64,000 nt of DNA from Schaalia suimastitidis DSM 15538 (GCF_000429105.1 NZ_AUBF01000008.1:1-64000); one strand, 5' to 3'. Counted from the stretch's first letter, positions 50,606 through 61,800 are shown. The notes: generated from the sequence alone by a model not told the origin. Translations and numbers: made by a program.

Positions 50606-52216
50606 TTAGCTGCGATGGACTCGACGTCGCGTGACCATGGCGGAGCCGATTGCGAACAGCACAAGAGCGCTGCCTGCGATCATCATGAGCAGTTGCCCAT
50701 TCGCACCGGTCATTGGTAGTGCTGGAACCGACTGCTTAGTGTTTGTCACTTGAGCATCCGGTGCAATGGCAATATCCGTGGTGCCAACCTTCACCGTCAG
50801 GGCCGTACGCGCATTGTCGCCTTGAGGCAACGTGTACCCCGTTGGGGCTGCAATTTCTTCAAGGACGTAGCAACGGGTATTGTGCTGCGGCTCCGCGTCG
50901 GCGGTGCCAGTGGCTACACCAGAGTCGATGAAGAGACCTGGGATGGTGACAACGCCATTAACTGAGGTGAAAGTGTCAACAACCTGGTTGCCAACGAGCA
51001 CCTGGACCGGGTCGGTTTTATCTGCGTGCTTTTCCTTGGTGCAATTCTCAAATTCTTGCTTCCCAAGGTACACCTTGAATTGTGCACCATTCAGACCTGT
51101 GGTGTTATCGTGCGCGTCAACCTTCTTCACTTTGACGTCGCCCCAAGCGGTGACCACCTTGTTGGTAGGGATATACGGCGGAGTTGTTGGGGGTTCTTCC
51201 GGGTTCGGTGGAGTGTCGGGATTCGGTGGCGTATCGAGGAGTTTTGTATCCGAGGCAATGCTCGCTCCGTTTTGAATCTTGCCTTCAGCGACCGCGCCAG
51301 TGACTTTACCAGAGAAAACCGTCACAAGGTTCTTACCCTTGCCGTTCTTTGCTTTAATGAGACCCGCAGCGGTAAGCTTCACGATCCGTTCGTTATTTTG
51401 AGCTGTCACTGTGTAGTCAGTGTTGAGCACCAGTACATCGTCGCCAATCTTGACTGACTCGACTGCCACCTCGCTGAAGCGAGAGTCCAGAACGTCACGA
51501 ACCCAGTAATACTTGTAGTACGAATTGTCGGCGAGTTTTGGCAAAAGTGCGGTCACGGGGAACTGTACTTTTGCCCCCAGACCAAAACCATCCGGCGCTT
51601 CAACGGCTTTGGTTGGCGCAGTCTGCACTGCGTTCTTGGGGTAGACATGTACGTCATACAACCATTTACCACCGGAGGAAATGGTGTCGGGGAATGGGAT
51701 GGTGACGACGAAGGGGGCTGCTTTATCCACAACATGATTAGGAGTGGCCGTTTCGCAGATCAGGTAAGCGGCAACCTCCAGATTAGAGAAAGTCGCCTCA
51801 CCACCACCAGCCGTGACTTGAGGAGTACCAACGGGGGTCAGCGTGGCGTTCACCTGCTGGCCGAGGTTACCGGATGTACATGCATCTAGTGGAATCTTGT
51901 TGGCAACTTTAGCCAAGCTATCCCACCCAGCGGCAGTAGTGAGGTCGACATTAACCTTGTAGGCAGTAAATGTTACGCCATCAACGCCTGCCGTTGTGAG
52001 GCTATCTGGACCCTTTGGTGTTGAGGTAGCACTTGCGCCGTCTGGCTGGTGCTCGTGTTTGTGAACGTGGATCGTGCCTCGTTCATTGACCTTGATGTCG
52101 CCGTAGTGCGGATCAACCGCAAGTGCAGCACCCCCGAAGACGGTGGTGAGACCCAGTGCAAGCGCACCAGCGGTGGCGAGCAGACGCCCAGCGCGTGTGC
52201 GAGTGACGGTGGTCAT
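50606..52216 (-). CDS. Major pilin of FimA/SpaA type (LPMTG-anchored)
   Basis: The 536-residue protein has a signal peptide (to about residue 33). The pilin motif WLYDVHVYPKN (near residue 195) carries the Lys that sortase joins to the next subunit. The E-box is YVLEEIAAPTGYTLP, and the sorting signal is LPMTG, a hydrophobic helix and RRRVHRS. A Pro/Asn-rich PPNPEEPPTTPP spacer lies in the middle. The length and motifs match shaft pilins of Actinomyces type 2 fimbriae. The preceding gene on this strand is a larger tip-like protein, the usual order of a pilus cluster, but no class C sortase follows. Confidence 0.93.
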   Translation of the reverse strand: MTTVTRTRAGRLLATAGALALGLTTVFGGAALAVDPHYGDIKVNERGTIHVHKHEHQPDGASATSTPKGPDSLTTAGVDGVTFTAYKVNVDLTTAAGWDSLAKVANKIPLDACTSGNLGQQVNATLTPVGTPQVTAGGGEATFSNLEVAAYLICETATPNHVVDKAAPFVVTIPFPDTISSGGKWLYDVHVYPKNAVQTAPTKAVEAPDGFGLGAKVQFPVTALLPKLADNSYYKYYWVRDVLDSRFSEVAVESVKIGDDVLVLNTDYTVTAQNNERIVKLTAAGLIKAKNGKGKNLVTVFSGKVTGAVAEGKIQNGASIASDTKLLDTPPNPDTPPNPEEPPTTPPYIPTNKVVTAWGDVKVKKVDAHDNTTGLNGAQFKVYLGKQEFENCTKEKHADKTDPVQVLVGNQVVDTFTSVNGVVTIPGLFIDSGVATGTADAEPQHNTRCYVLEEIAAPTGYTLPQGDNARTALTVKVGTTDIAIAPDAQVTNTKQSVPALPMTGANGQLLMMIAGSALVLFAIGSAMVTRRRVHRS

Positions 52217-52318
52217 ATGTGATCACTCTTTCTTTTCAGATGCAGCGTTACGCTACAGTACTTGTCCTTTATATTCCCGTGTGAGAGACGGATTGAATCT
52301 GAGGTCAACCTGAGTTAC

Positions 52319-55084
52319 TCAGGAAGTTATCCGCCTCCTTCCGCAATGCCCGACCAGCAGTGCCAGCGCAGTTATGCCTGCACCTGCGACAAGGAAGTAG
52401 TCGGCACCCATTCCGCCGGTCAAAGGGATGGATACTCCTTGTCGTGGATGGTTAACGATATTTCCTACGTTCACTGTGATGTCGCGGCTATCAATGACGA
52501 AGGTTTTCGTTTCGGATGACAGACTGTAGCCAATGGGCGGTCGCGCTTCGACCAGTGTGTAGCGGCCGAATGGCAGTGCCCGCACATGTATGACGCCCTT
52601 GGTGGGGTCGGTGTCCCTTAGTGCTGCGTTACAGGGAGCAGCAATACAATCTTCAACGGTGATCGCGGTACCTGTCGGCTGCGTAGGTGTGATGGTCCAT
52701 GCCGAGCCGCCGAGAAGATTAGCAGGCGTTTGATTGTCGGTCTTTCGCCATGTGACGGCACCTTCAGCTTTCAGGTTGCGAATATTGCCCAATGCGATAG
52801 TTTGTCCATCGGTCATCACATTGACGTCTCGAATGGCCGTATCACGCAGGTACCCTGTTGGGGCTGTATGTTCACTCAGGGTGTACCTGCCGAATATGAC
52901 GTCGACTAGTGTGAAATGTCCGGGCCGCGCATCGGTGTCGTATCCTGTTGACGCACAGGGCGCTTGGGTACAGTCCATGATGGTAAGTGCTGGCCCAGAA
53001 GGATTCGTCGGCGTGAAGGTCCATATTGACCCTGCTAATGCGTCATTTGCTTCGCCGACCTTCCTCCAGGTAACGGATGCTTTAATCTTACGGTTCGGTA
53101 ATGATCCTAGGTTGATGGGGTTGTGATACGACGAGCGCGTGACGACAATGCCCGTCTTTTCTGGTGCAGCAACATAACCCACTGGGGCCTGTATCTCTTC
53201 TAATGTGTAGGTACCTGGGGGTATTTTGCCTTCAACGAAGATCTTGCCAACTGCAGGGTCGGAATCATTAGTTCCATTGTCAGAGACACTGTAGACGGCG
53301 GAAGGATTGCTTTGGTCTTTTAGACGCCATTGACTGCCGGGCAACAGTGTATTTGTTCCAGATTCCACTTTATTCCACCGTAATGACCCAAGTGCAGGCT
53401 CATTAGTGAAAGTACAGGTGATGGCAGTTCCGGGACGGACATATGGCACAGTCAATGTATGGCGTGTCGGTGTCTGCCGTATCGTTTCTACAGGTGTATT
53501 AGTCCCGTCTTGGACCACGCATGTCAGCGTGGACTTGTACTCGTTAATGTTGGTATTGCTATCGTTCGCCGCTTCCCAGATGGTATATGTCGTTCCTGAA
53601 AGTACGATCTGCGGACCAGCTACCTGCGGTTGAATACCTGTGATATTTCCACTGGTTGCTGTAGCCAGTTTCTTGTTACCTAAACTAATACCATATTGGA
53701 AATGATCGCTCGGCAAAGCGCGTCCAACAATATTTTTCTTCACCTCAATGGTCACCGGCGAAGCACAGGATGCCAAATCTCCCGACTTATACAGGCCTCC
53801 CGGAGCTGCCACATATTCATCAATGATTGAACTTCTTGCAATCGGCTCATATGTGAACGGATCAAGTGCTTTGATAACGGATCGATTGGTTGCGCTACTC
53901 GTGTTTTGCACGTACACGCGACCACGAGAGTCCAAGGCAATGCCGTTATAGATGTCAGTCGTAGGGTCTTCAGTTCTCTCGGTGCGTGACTCACCACTAG
54001 GAATAACGGCATTGCCATTAGCCGCATTTAAGTCTGCCGCCGCAACGGGAACGACACCTTGGTCGCCACCTTTGCCATTATTCCAAAGGATAAAGAGGTC
54101 ACCGTGGGCGTTCATGGCTATGTCGCCGTTTAGACCTTGGCGTTTCCCATCGGCGCCGTATTTAACTGGCCCGATTTCGACAATGCCGATTCGCTTCAAG
54201 TTCACGGTGTCAACACGGAAGAGTTCAAAGTATTCCTTGCCTGCTTCAGCATAGAATCCACCAAAATAGTACGGGGACGCTTTCACTGGATTTGTTGCGC
54301 CACCAACAATTTGGTAGGCATTCGGTATTTTCGAACCGTAGTTACCAATATCAAACGCTCCCCACAGTCGTTCTACACGATTAGTGCTTGATGTCCACAT
54401 GTAGAGCTGTAGCGCACGCTCGGGCGCAATATTTGAGCCTGCGGGTAGGGGTGGACGCCGCGTGAGGGCATAGGCAAGCTGTCCGTTATTTCCAATGGCA
54501 AGCCCATTGAAAGATGTTCTAGCCTCTGCAATTGCATCGATATTAAAACTAAAGACATCCGCACTGGTAGCGCCTACTTGTCCGGTGTTAGGATCTATGG
54601 ACAGACGCCTCATGTTGCCGCTTGCCGTTAAGCCATACATCGTATTGTCTTCACAGCTCAGCGCGTCAGAGCTGCGTAGGTTCATCGCCGACATTGAACG
54701 AAAGGTGGTTCCTCCCGTCTCAGGAGCAAGAGTCTCGGCACTGTCAGCTGTTGACATGGAAGATGTCATCTCCGGGGCATTTTCTGCGATGGCAGCTTCC
54801 ATTTCCTGCGCAGTTTCCGCAGTAGTGTCATCACCGACGCCCACTACTTGCATATCGTCGGCAGTGGACGATGCCTCAACATCTGGTGACACCTGTGACA
54901 GTACATCTGACGGCTGGTTTATCGTAACAATAGGCTCGTCTACAGGCTCAGGGCTTACGTCATTTGCCACTGCCTGAAGTGGCATGACGAGACTTCCTGA
55001 TATACCTGCAAGTAAAAGCAGGGCAACGAGCGAGCGATGTCGCACCACGACACCCTTTCGGCGCCCAAGTTCTAATGGACGCAT
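52319..55084 (-). CDS. Pilus tip-like adhesin with SpaA-type domains (IPLTG-anchored)
   Basis: The 921-residue protein has a basic N-terminus and signal peptide (to about residue 41). An Asp/Ser/Thr/Ala-rich stalk is followed by a region resembling a beta-propeller (about 145-445: NTMYGLTASGNMRRLSIDP, NGQLAYALTRR). Then come about four prealbumin-like SpaA/Cna-B domains, each ending in E-box style GTYTLEEIQAPVGY or GRYTLSEHTAPTGY. The C-terminus is SIPLTGGMG, a hydrophobic helix and CGRRRITS, so it is wall-anchored. No Lys pilin motif is seen, as expected for a tip protein. The ribosome site is ggagg. It precedes the pilin by 102 bases and is probably co-transcribed with it. Confidence 0.9.
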   Translation of the reverse strand: MRPLELGRRKGVVVRHRSLVALLLLAGISGSLVMPLQAVANDVSPEPVDEPIVTINQPSDVLSQVSPDVEASSTADDMQVVGVGDDTTAETAQEMEAAIAENAPEMTSSMSTADSAETLAPETGGTTFRSMSAMNLRSSDALSCEDNTMYGLTASGNMRRLSIDPNTGQVGATSADVFSFNIDAIAEARTSFNGLAIGNNGQLAYALTRRPPLPAGSNIAPERALQLYMWTSSTNRVERLWGAFDIGNYGSKIPNAYQIVGGATNPVKASPYYFGGFYAEAGKEYFELFRVDTVNLKRIGIVEIGPVKYGADGKRQGLNGDIAMNAHGDLFILWNNGKGGDQGVVPVAAADLNAANGNAVIPSGESRTERTEDPTTDIYNGIALDSRGRVYVQNTSSATNRSVIKALDPFTYEPIARSSIIDEYVAAPGGLYKSGDLASCASPVTIEVKKNIVGRALPSDHFQYGISLGNKKLATATSGNITGIQPQVAGPQIVLSGTTYTIWEAANDSNTNINEYKSTLTCVVQDGTNTPVETIRQTPTRHTLTVPYVRPGTAITCTFTNEPALGSLRWNKVESGTNTLLPGSQWRLKDQSNPSAVYSVSDNGTNDSDPAVGKIFVEGKIPPGTYTLEEIQAPVGYVAAPEKTGIVVTRSSYHNPINLGSLPNRKIKASVTWRKVGEANDALAGSIWTFTPTNPSGPALTIMDCTQAPCASTGYDTDARPGHFTLVDVIFGRYTLSEHTAPTGYLRDTAIRDVNVMTDGQTIALGNIRNLKAEGAVTWRKTDNQTPANLLGGSAWTITPTQPTGTAITVEDCIAAPCNAALRDTDPTKGVIHVRALPFGRYTLVEARPPIGYSLSSETKTFVIDSRDITVNVGNIVNHPRQGVSIPLTGGMGADYFLVAGAGITALALLVGHCGRRRITS

Positions 55085-55683
55085 TATCCCTCCTTGCAGA
55101 CAAGCATCAAAACTTACCTGATGGCCAGTATCTAACTTACGCTATTTGCCAAAACCTAAGCATTTGCCACAAGCTGACTTATTTACTTATGTTCAAGCAG
55201 TTTTAATCATAGCGATTTCAAGACATATCTATCTGGGTTTTGATGGACTGTTGCGCAAGTCATGGCTGACACCTGGCTTTATGCCTTGCATTCCTGTCAA
55301 GTTAACCACACAGCCCCGGAAGCATATTTGCTGAAAACCTGCCGAATACTACGACGCAAATCACCTACCAACCGGTAACTAATTTCGTTAACTTTAATTA
55401 ATTCCACTATTTGGACGAATGAAGTATGCCGCCCTCACTACCTTCGCCTTTGACCTACCTCCCTTGCAGCAAGGCGGAAAATACAGCACCTCGTGACACT
55501 TCTTCATTCTTTTTATTCTCAAACCCGTCAAAAGCAAACAAATTGCCACCTACTGGCAAGTTATCCATGAAGATACTGCTACGCGAAGCTCACCTCGCCA
55601 TCAAGGCCCCCACTAAATACCCTTTGCTCGACAATCGACACCGCTACCCGAGAATCCCACTTACAGCAGCAAAAGAGCATTAT
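55085..55683. other. AT-rich intergenic region upstream of the pilus operon
   Basis: About 600 bases without a supported gene; short frames here lack ribosome sites and have atypical codons. It is visibly richer in A+T than its surroundings. It holds the promoter of the leftward pilus operon. Direct repeats of atttgcca (18-base period, about 55,143-55,168) and of aacttac (about 24-base period) just upstream of the adhesin start could be regulator-binding sites. The 3' end of the histidine kinase gene lies at its right edge. Confidence 0.5.
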
Positions 55684-57330
55684 TTATCGCGGCAAATACA
55701 CCTCAAATGTCGTGCCATGTGCCTGGGGATGCTCCTTCAATTCGCCTGCACATACAGTCCGCATTTCCACACGCCCGCCCATTGCCTCGGCAATCGACGA
55801 AACGATGGAGAGCCCAAGGCCAGATGAGCCTTTCCCATTTGCCCGTGTACGCGAAGTATCCCCGCGAACAAAACGATCAAACACGGTGGTGCGTAACTCC
55901 TCGCTGATGCCTTCGCCGTCATCACTCACCGAAAGCACCACAGAACCCGACGGTCCAACGCCAGCTCGCCACTGCCTCTGCCCGCTCTGCGTAATCTCCA
56001 CATCACTGTCGCGCACTGCCTCAAGGCGTACACCCACACGGACCGCCGTACCAGAAGCCGTGTGCACCCGAGCATTGTTGACCAGATTCGCCAACACCTG
56101 TCGCAGCGCAGCTTCGTCTCCACGCACGATACACTGCGTGGCCGCTTCCCCGTCAGGTACATCAAGGATCCACTGATGATCAGGACCAGCTGCGTGTGCG
56201 TCCATCACGGCATCCACCACAAGCGGCACTACGTCAATGGCGTCTTCAGCAAGTTCCCGACCAGCGTCCAAGCGGGCCAGCAATAACAGGTCTTCGACGA
56301 GGCCCGACATCCTCGACGACTCAGAGGCAATACGTGCCAGCGCGGTCGGCGCATCAATTGAGTCACGTTGCAAAAGCTGCGTATAGCCCGCAATGGACGC
56401 CAAAGGGGTACGCAATTCGTGGGAGGCATCGGCAACGAATTGGCGGAGCCGTTGCTCTGATTCGGCGCGCGCCTGCAGGGCCCCTTCAACGTTGTCAATC
56501 ATCGCGTTGAGTGCTCGGCTGACGTCCCCTACCTCAGTACCCTCGGATGCCTTATGCGACACTCGTTCAAATGGCGCAATCTGCGCCGTCGATTGCAAAT
56601 CAAGGTCACTAATTTCACGCGCAGTCTCAGCGACATCCCCCAGGGGCTTCATTTCCCGTTTCACCCAACGGCGCCCAATAAAGGCCGCAGCCGCAATAAT
56701 GACCAGCGCCACACCTGCTTCGACAGCCAAGAGGGTCCGGGCAATGCCATCAACTTGTTTCAACGACTGACCAACCACAATGAATGAGCCGTCACTTGCA
56801 TGTTCCGCCAGCACACGAAAGCGTCCGTACTGGCCAATAGAGACGGTAACAGGGTGCTTCCCTGCCTTAATATCTGTCAGCTTCTCCACCTGCTCATCGT
56901 CCAGAGATACCACTTCAAATCCCCAGACAATACCTGCACTCACTTGCCCATTTTTTGAAACAACCTGCAGTTGTCCTTCATTCGACCCAGGACCTTCCAG
57001 ACCGTGGGGAGGACGAGGCGGGCCGTCGCTATCAGCGGTCTCCTCAGACTGGGTATCGTCGGTGGGCAGCGTCGCATCTTGCGTGTATTCACTGACTTCT
57101 TGTTGTAGCGGGTCACTCACCCCACGTGCGACCTGCTCAGTAGTACGGTGAAGCTGCTCAGCTAAACTGCTATCAACCTCGCGCATCATCCACGTCACCA
57201 TTGCAACCGTGGCCGCAGCCGCCATCAATGCCAGTGCCGTTGCGACGATCAACGCCACAAAAAGGGATAAGCGCGCCGACAGCGTCCATCGGCGGCGATT
57301 TTTGGGCTCAGGCACAAGGGCACCTTTCAT
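55684..57330 (-). CDS. Two-component sensor histidine kinase
   Basis: The 548-residue kinase has two membrane helices (about 20-47 and 200-220) that bracket a sensor region of 150 residues, acidic and Pro-rich in part. A HAMP linker (REMKPLGDVAETAREI) follows, then the dimerisation/phosphoacceptor box DASHELRTPL (His304), N-box NLVNNARVHT, G1 DDGEGI and G2 GSSGLGLSIV. It phosphorylates the response regulator encoded 57 bases upstream. The order resembles MprA-MprB/TrcR-TrcS type pairs. The first ATG has no clear ribosome site; a GTG at 57315 preceded by aaagg is an alternative start. The ligand is unknown. Confidence 0.95.
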   Translation of the reverse strand: MKGALVPEPKNRRRWTLSARLSLFVALIVATALALMAAAATVAMVTWMMREVDSSLAEQLHRTTEQVARGVSDPLQQEVSEYTQDATLPTDDTQSEETADSDGPPRPPHGLEGPGSNEGQLQVVSKNGQVSAGIVWGFEVVSLDDEQVEKLTDIKAGKHPVTVSIGQYGRFRVLAEHASDGSFIVVGQSLKQVDGIARTLLAVEAGVALVIIAAAAFIGRRWVKREMKPLGDVAETAREISDLDLQSTAQIAPFERVSHKASEGTEVGDVSRALNAMIDNVEGALQARAESEQRLRQFVADASHELRTPLASIAGYTQLLQRDSIDAPTALARIASESSRMSGLVEDLLLLARLDAGRELAEDAIDVVPLVVDAVMDAHAAGPDHQWILDVPDGEAATQCIVRGDEAALRQVLANLVNNARVHTASGTAVRVGVRLEAVRDSDVEITQSGQRQWRAGVGPSGSVVLSVSDDGEGISEELRTTVFDRFVRGDTSRTRANGKGSSGLGLSIVSSIAEAMGGRVEMRTVCAGELKEHPQAHGTTFEVYLPR

Positions 57331-57387
57331 CTGTTGCTATGACGGGCACATGTTGGCAGGACGCAAGCGAAGGCGTGCGCTGGACCA

Positions 57388-58164
57388 TTACTTTTCTGCC
57401 GCAGGCCGCAAAATATACCCTGCGCCACGAACGGTGTGAATCATCGCTGGCCGATCTGCCTCAATCTTCTTGCGCAGGTACGAGATATAAAGCTCGACCA
57501 CATTTGCTTGTCCGCCAAAATCATAGGACCACACGCGGTCAAGGATCTGCGACTTTGAGAGCACAACATTGGGGTTTTCCATCAGGTAGCGCAGCACCTC
57601 AAATTCGGTGTTGGTCAACACGATGGCTTCACCGGCGCGAGTGACATCGTGTGAATCCTCGTCAAGGACGAGGTCACCGACCGTCAGCACATGGCTCACG
57701 GTATTCGTCGCCATCCCCGCACGGCGTAATAGTGCGTCAATACGTGCAGTCACCTCGTCAAGGTCAAAAGGTTTGGTGACATAGTCGTCAGCACCTGCGC
57801 GCAGCCCCGCCACTCGGTCAGCCACGGCATCACGCGCCGTCAGGAAGAGAACCGGCAGGTGTGCCTTCTTTTTACGCAGACGCTCCAGGGTGGCCATTCC
57901 GTCAAGTCCTGGCATCTGAATGTCAAGGACTACAACGTCAGGGTCGAAGGCATCAGCTTCATCAAGGGCTTCCCACCCATTCGAAGCAGTGTGGGTATCC
58001 CACCCTTGGTGGCGCAGTGCCGCAGCCAGTAAGTCCGCAAGCATCGACTCGTCGTCAACAACGAGAATACGGGCAGGGGTACCATCGGGGCGCACAAATG
58101 TGGATTCATGTGGTGGTGTCACATAGGTGATTCTTCCATGTTTGACGCCACTAAGTACATGCAC
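57388..58164 (-). CDS. OmpR/PhoB-family response regulator
   Basis: The protein is 258 residues if the ATG at 58164 is used; a GTG at 58122 with ggaag upstream would give 244. The receiver domain has ILVVDDES, phosphoacceptor Asp81 (VVLDIQMPGLDG), Thr in LFLTARD and Lys131 (TKPFD). A winged-helix DNA-binding domain follows (VLTNTEFEVLRYLMENP, SYLRKKIEADRPAMIHTVRG). It is the partner of the downstream kinase. The proximity of the pair to the pilus operon might mean control of it, but nothing in the sequence proves that. Confidence 0.95.
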   Translation of the reverse strand: MHVLSGVKHGRITYVTPPHESTFVRPDGTPARILVVDDESMLADLLAAALRHQGWDTHTASNGWEALDEADAFDPDVVVLDIQMPGLDGMATLERLRKKKAHLPVLFLTARDAVADRVAGLRAGADDYVTKPFDLDEVTARIDALLRRAGMATNTVSHVLTVGDLVLDEDSHDVTRAGEAIVLTNTEFEVLRYLMENPNVVLSKSQILDRVWSYDFGGQANVVELYISYLRKKIEADRPAMIHTVRGAGYILRPAAEK

Positions 58165-58209
58165 TACCTGTGAAGGCCCTGTGAAAGCTGCAGCTTTCTT
58201 GGCTCTACG

Positions 58210-58806
58210 TCACACGAGTTGTCGTCGACCTTCGAGTGCCCTACCAAGGGTGAGGGCATCGGCATACTCCAAGTCGCCACCCACAGGTAGTCCCATAGCC
58301 AGGCGCGTTGTCTCGACCCCGATAGTGGACAGCGTGCGCGCAAGATATGAAGCGGTGGCTTCTCCTTCGATATTGGGGTTGGTGGCCAGGATCACTTCGG
58401 TGACCTGACCGTCCTGCAGTCGCACAAGCAGCTGACGGATGCGCAGCTGTTCGGGTCCTATGCCGCGTATAGGGTCAATGGCGCCGCCCAGCACGTGGTA
58501 GCGTCCACGAAAAACGCGGGCAGATTCGATGGCGTGGATATCTTTTGCTTCCTGCACTACACAGATTGCCGAGGCGTCCCTCCTTGGGTCTCGACAGATC
58601 GTGCACTCGTCACTTTCTGTGAGATTGCCGCAGGTAACGCAGTGTTTTACGCGGTGGCGAACGGCAGTGATCGCCTCGACAAGGCGGTTGACGTCGTCGG
58701 GTTCAGCGTCAAGGAGATGCAGTGCCATACGTTGCGCAGATTTTGGCCCAACGCCTGGAAGTTGTCCTAGTTCGTCAACGAGGTTTTGTAAGGCACCTTC
58801 GTACAC
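58210..58806 (-). CDS. recR: Recombination protein RecR
   Basis: The 198-residue protein has the helix-hairpin-helix [19 protein letters not shown], a C4 zinc finger ([19 protein letters not shown]) and a Toprim region ([26 protein letters not shown]). RecR acts with RecO and RecF to load RecA at gaps. It starts 2 bases after the dnaX stop, the conserved dnaX-recR arrangement of bacteria; the usual small ybaB gene between them is missing here. Confidence 0.98.
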   Translation of the reverse strand: MYEGALQNLVDELGQLPGVGPKSAQRMALHLLDAEPDDVNRLVEAITAVRHRVKHCVTCGNLTESDECTICRDPRRDASAICVVQEAKDIHAIESARVFRGRYHVLGGAIDPIRGIGPEQLRIRQLLVRLQDGQVTEVILATNPNIEGEATASYLARTLSTIGVETTRLAMGLPVGGDLEYADALTLGRALEGRRQLV

Positions 58807-58808
58807 TC

Positions 58809-61800
58809 TTAGAAGCCTCCTTGGGTGGGTTGGGTTTCGATAATGGTGCCGCCAAGGATTTCAAGTACAGCGCCGACGCCGACCATACCTGAGTTTTCTG
58901 CGTCTTCGTCGTCCATACTCGCCGAGTCGTCATCAGCTGCAGAGATATGCGTAACTGTCGCATACGGCGCAGTTTCATCTGCCTGGACCGTCGCGTCACG
59001 CTTACTGTCGACTTCCATCGCGGCAGGCTGCGACATCGCAGGCCATGCGCCACTTTGGTCTTGTGGCGACGCTGAAGTCCAACTTTCGCCCGGGTCGTCC
59101 GGCGCCACCTCGTCCCAAACGGCAGGTTCCTCTAGGTGTGTCACCATCGGAGGCACCGAGGCCTGGTCATGTGGCGCCACCGGCAATGCGGAGGTCTGGT
59201 CATGAGGAGCTTTCTGCGATGCAATAGTCCCGTCTCGTGGCACTACCGGCGATGCAGCCGACACGTCACGTGGCGTGTCATTGTGGCCACCGACGGTATC
59301 TGAGAGGGGACCGTGAGCGTTGGCCCCTGCCTCATTGATCCGCCCATTTTTTACAGGAAGACGGCCCCATTCCGCTGCCGGATCCCCTGGCAGGTAGTGA
59401 CGATCGACCTGCGGCGTGGCGAGGTTGGTGGGCGCAGTATCTGGTACCTGCGTCAATTCTTCGCGCACATTGCTTATCGGTTCGCCGATGCGTGCCGTTT
59501 CGCGGAGTCGATCGGGGTCGGCTAGGCGCGACGGTTCAGGTATCCGGGGTTCTTCTGCGTGGTTTGACGCTGGTCCTTCGTGCCCAAGACGAGGCAGTGT
59601 CGGCCAGTCGCCCTGGTCGCCGCTAGGTGCGTAGCCCGGATGCGCTGGTATATGACCTTCCGGGATGGGAGCAGCTTCAGGCCATCCGGTCTGTTCTTGG
59701 TCAATATGCGCGTCGCCACGTGGCTGGTCAGTGCGCCCATCCTCATGCGGTTGGTCAACATTCCCATCCCCACGCGGTTGGGTTGGTACCTGTGCTGCGC
59801 CCAGCGTGTCCTGTGCTGCGAAGCCGCTCACGGCTGCCTCGTCAGCCTCAGTGACGAGGCGGTGCGACGAATCTGGTAGACCTTCTGATTGCGGCTCCTG
59901 TGCGGCGTGGCCGCCTTCATCAAAAGGGTGAGGCTCACCGCCGTGGGACGGTTCGGGCCAGGGGGCGTGCGTCGCGCGCGCATCCGTCAAGGGGCGGCCA
60001 CCGCCCGATTGTCCCACTTCAGCTCGCACCTGCAGTTGAAGACCGGTAACCTCATGGATTGCACGTGCAACGATGTCACTGCGACCACCAGACGTAAAGT
60101 GAGCAACATGGCCTGGTGTCGGTAACAGGATCACAGCTACCTGGGCATCAACAGCGCCGAGCTGGCCATTTTGATGCAGCATCGACCATACGACTCGACT
60201 GGTATTAGCGATCGAATCAACGACTTCAGCCCACCGGCTCCGCAAGATGTCAGCATCACGACCCTGGGCTGTTTTCTGAGGCAAGGGCTGCTGTTCAGCA
60301 GTTACAAGGGGAGGTTCTGGCTCTTTGGCCGGCGTCGCAGGTATTTCTGCCTCGGTAAAAACTTGATGCGTGCCTACCATTTGCCCTGCATCTTGGGCAG
60401 AATCAGACACAGCCGCAGGTGCCACAACCTCGGGGGCCGCTGCGGGAGCCGTTAGTGGCGAAGCCGCAGCAGAAGGCGCCTGAATTGGGGGTGGTGAAGG
60501 AAGCGTGGATGCTGCCTGGTCGACAGGTGGTGAAGGATGCGCGGGTACCGATTGGGCTGAGGTAGGTGCCGTAGGGTCCTGGCGTGTGGGGGAGGTTCGT
60601 TGGGCTTGTCGGCGCCGCGCAAGTTCTTCGCGCGCCTGCCGCGCACCAAAACCTGTGGCAACAGGCGAAGCTTGCTCCACGGGTGCACCACCACCTGGTA
60701 GACCCACTGCGCCAGGCACCGGCACCTGAGTGCCACCAACAGCGCTGCCCTGCGCCCAAGCCTCGGCAGGCACAAGGATGCGGCCAATAAGTAACTCCAG
60801 TTGGAGCCTCGGTGATGTCGCCCCCGTCATAGCACGTAACGCCTCGTCAACCAGATCTGCCGCACGCGACAGCTGGCGTGGACCCCAATTGCGTGCCTGG
60901 ACGAACATGCGTTCAACCTGGTCGGAGGGTGTTCCTGCGAGCACCTCCCGCGCCCCGTCACCCGCCACGGCGATAATGAGCAGATCACGCAAACGCTGCA
61001 GAAGATCTTCAGCAAAACGCCTGGGGTCGTGGCCCGAATCCACCATTCGTTCAACGACTCGGTATGCCGCAGCTCCATCTCCGCCAGCAAGCGCATCAAC
61101 ACTTTGATCAAGAAGCGCCTGGTCTGTATAGCCCAAAAGTGCAACTGCCGTGTCATAGGGCACGTGCATATCTATCGCACCAGCCATGAGCTGATCAAGG
61201 ACAGATAATGTGTCCCGCACGGATCCGCCACCAGCGCGCATCACCATTGGAATTACCCCGTCATCGACGGCGACATGTTCCTCTTTACACAGCTGCGTAA
61301 GGTAAGGACCTAAGACGTCGGGGGGAACGAGTCGGAACGGGTAATGGTGAGTCCGCGAACGAATCGTGCCAAGGACACGTTCCGGCTCGGTTGTGGCAAA
61401 AACAAATTTCACGTGCTCAGGTGGCTCTTCCACCAACTTCAGCAGCGCGTTAAAGCCCTGGGAGGTGACCATATGGGCTTCATCAATGATGAAAATCTTG
61501 TAACGGTCACGCACCGGTGCAAATGTGGCACGTTCCCGAAGATCACGCGCATCGTCGACACCACCATGTGATGCTGCATCAATTTCAACAACATCCAAAG
61601 AACCCGGGCCACCCGTGGCAAGTTCACGGCACGAGTCACACTGCCCGCACGGGGTGTCCGTCGGGCCGTCTGCACAGTTGAGGCAGCGCGCTAAAATGCG
61701 TGCGGACGTCGTTTTTCCGCATCCGCGCGGCCCCGAAAACAGGTAGGCATGCGTGACGCGGTTGGCCCGTAAAGCCGCACGCAAAGGATCGGTCACGTGT

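Noticed and set aside
55426-55827. 133-codon rightward frame at the pilus-kinase border
   Set aside because: It overlaps the histidine kinase gene on the opposite strand, has atypical composition and no domain or ribosome site.
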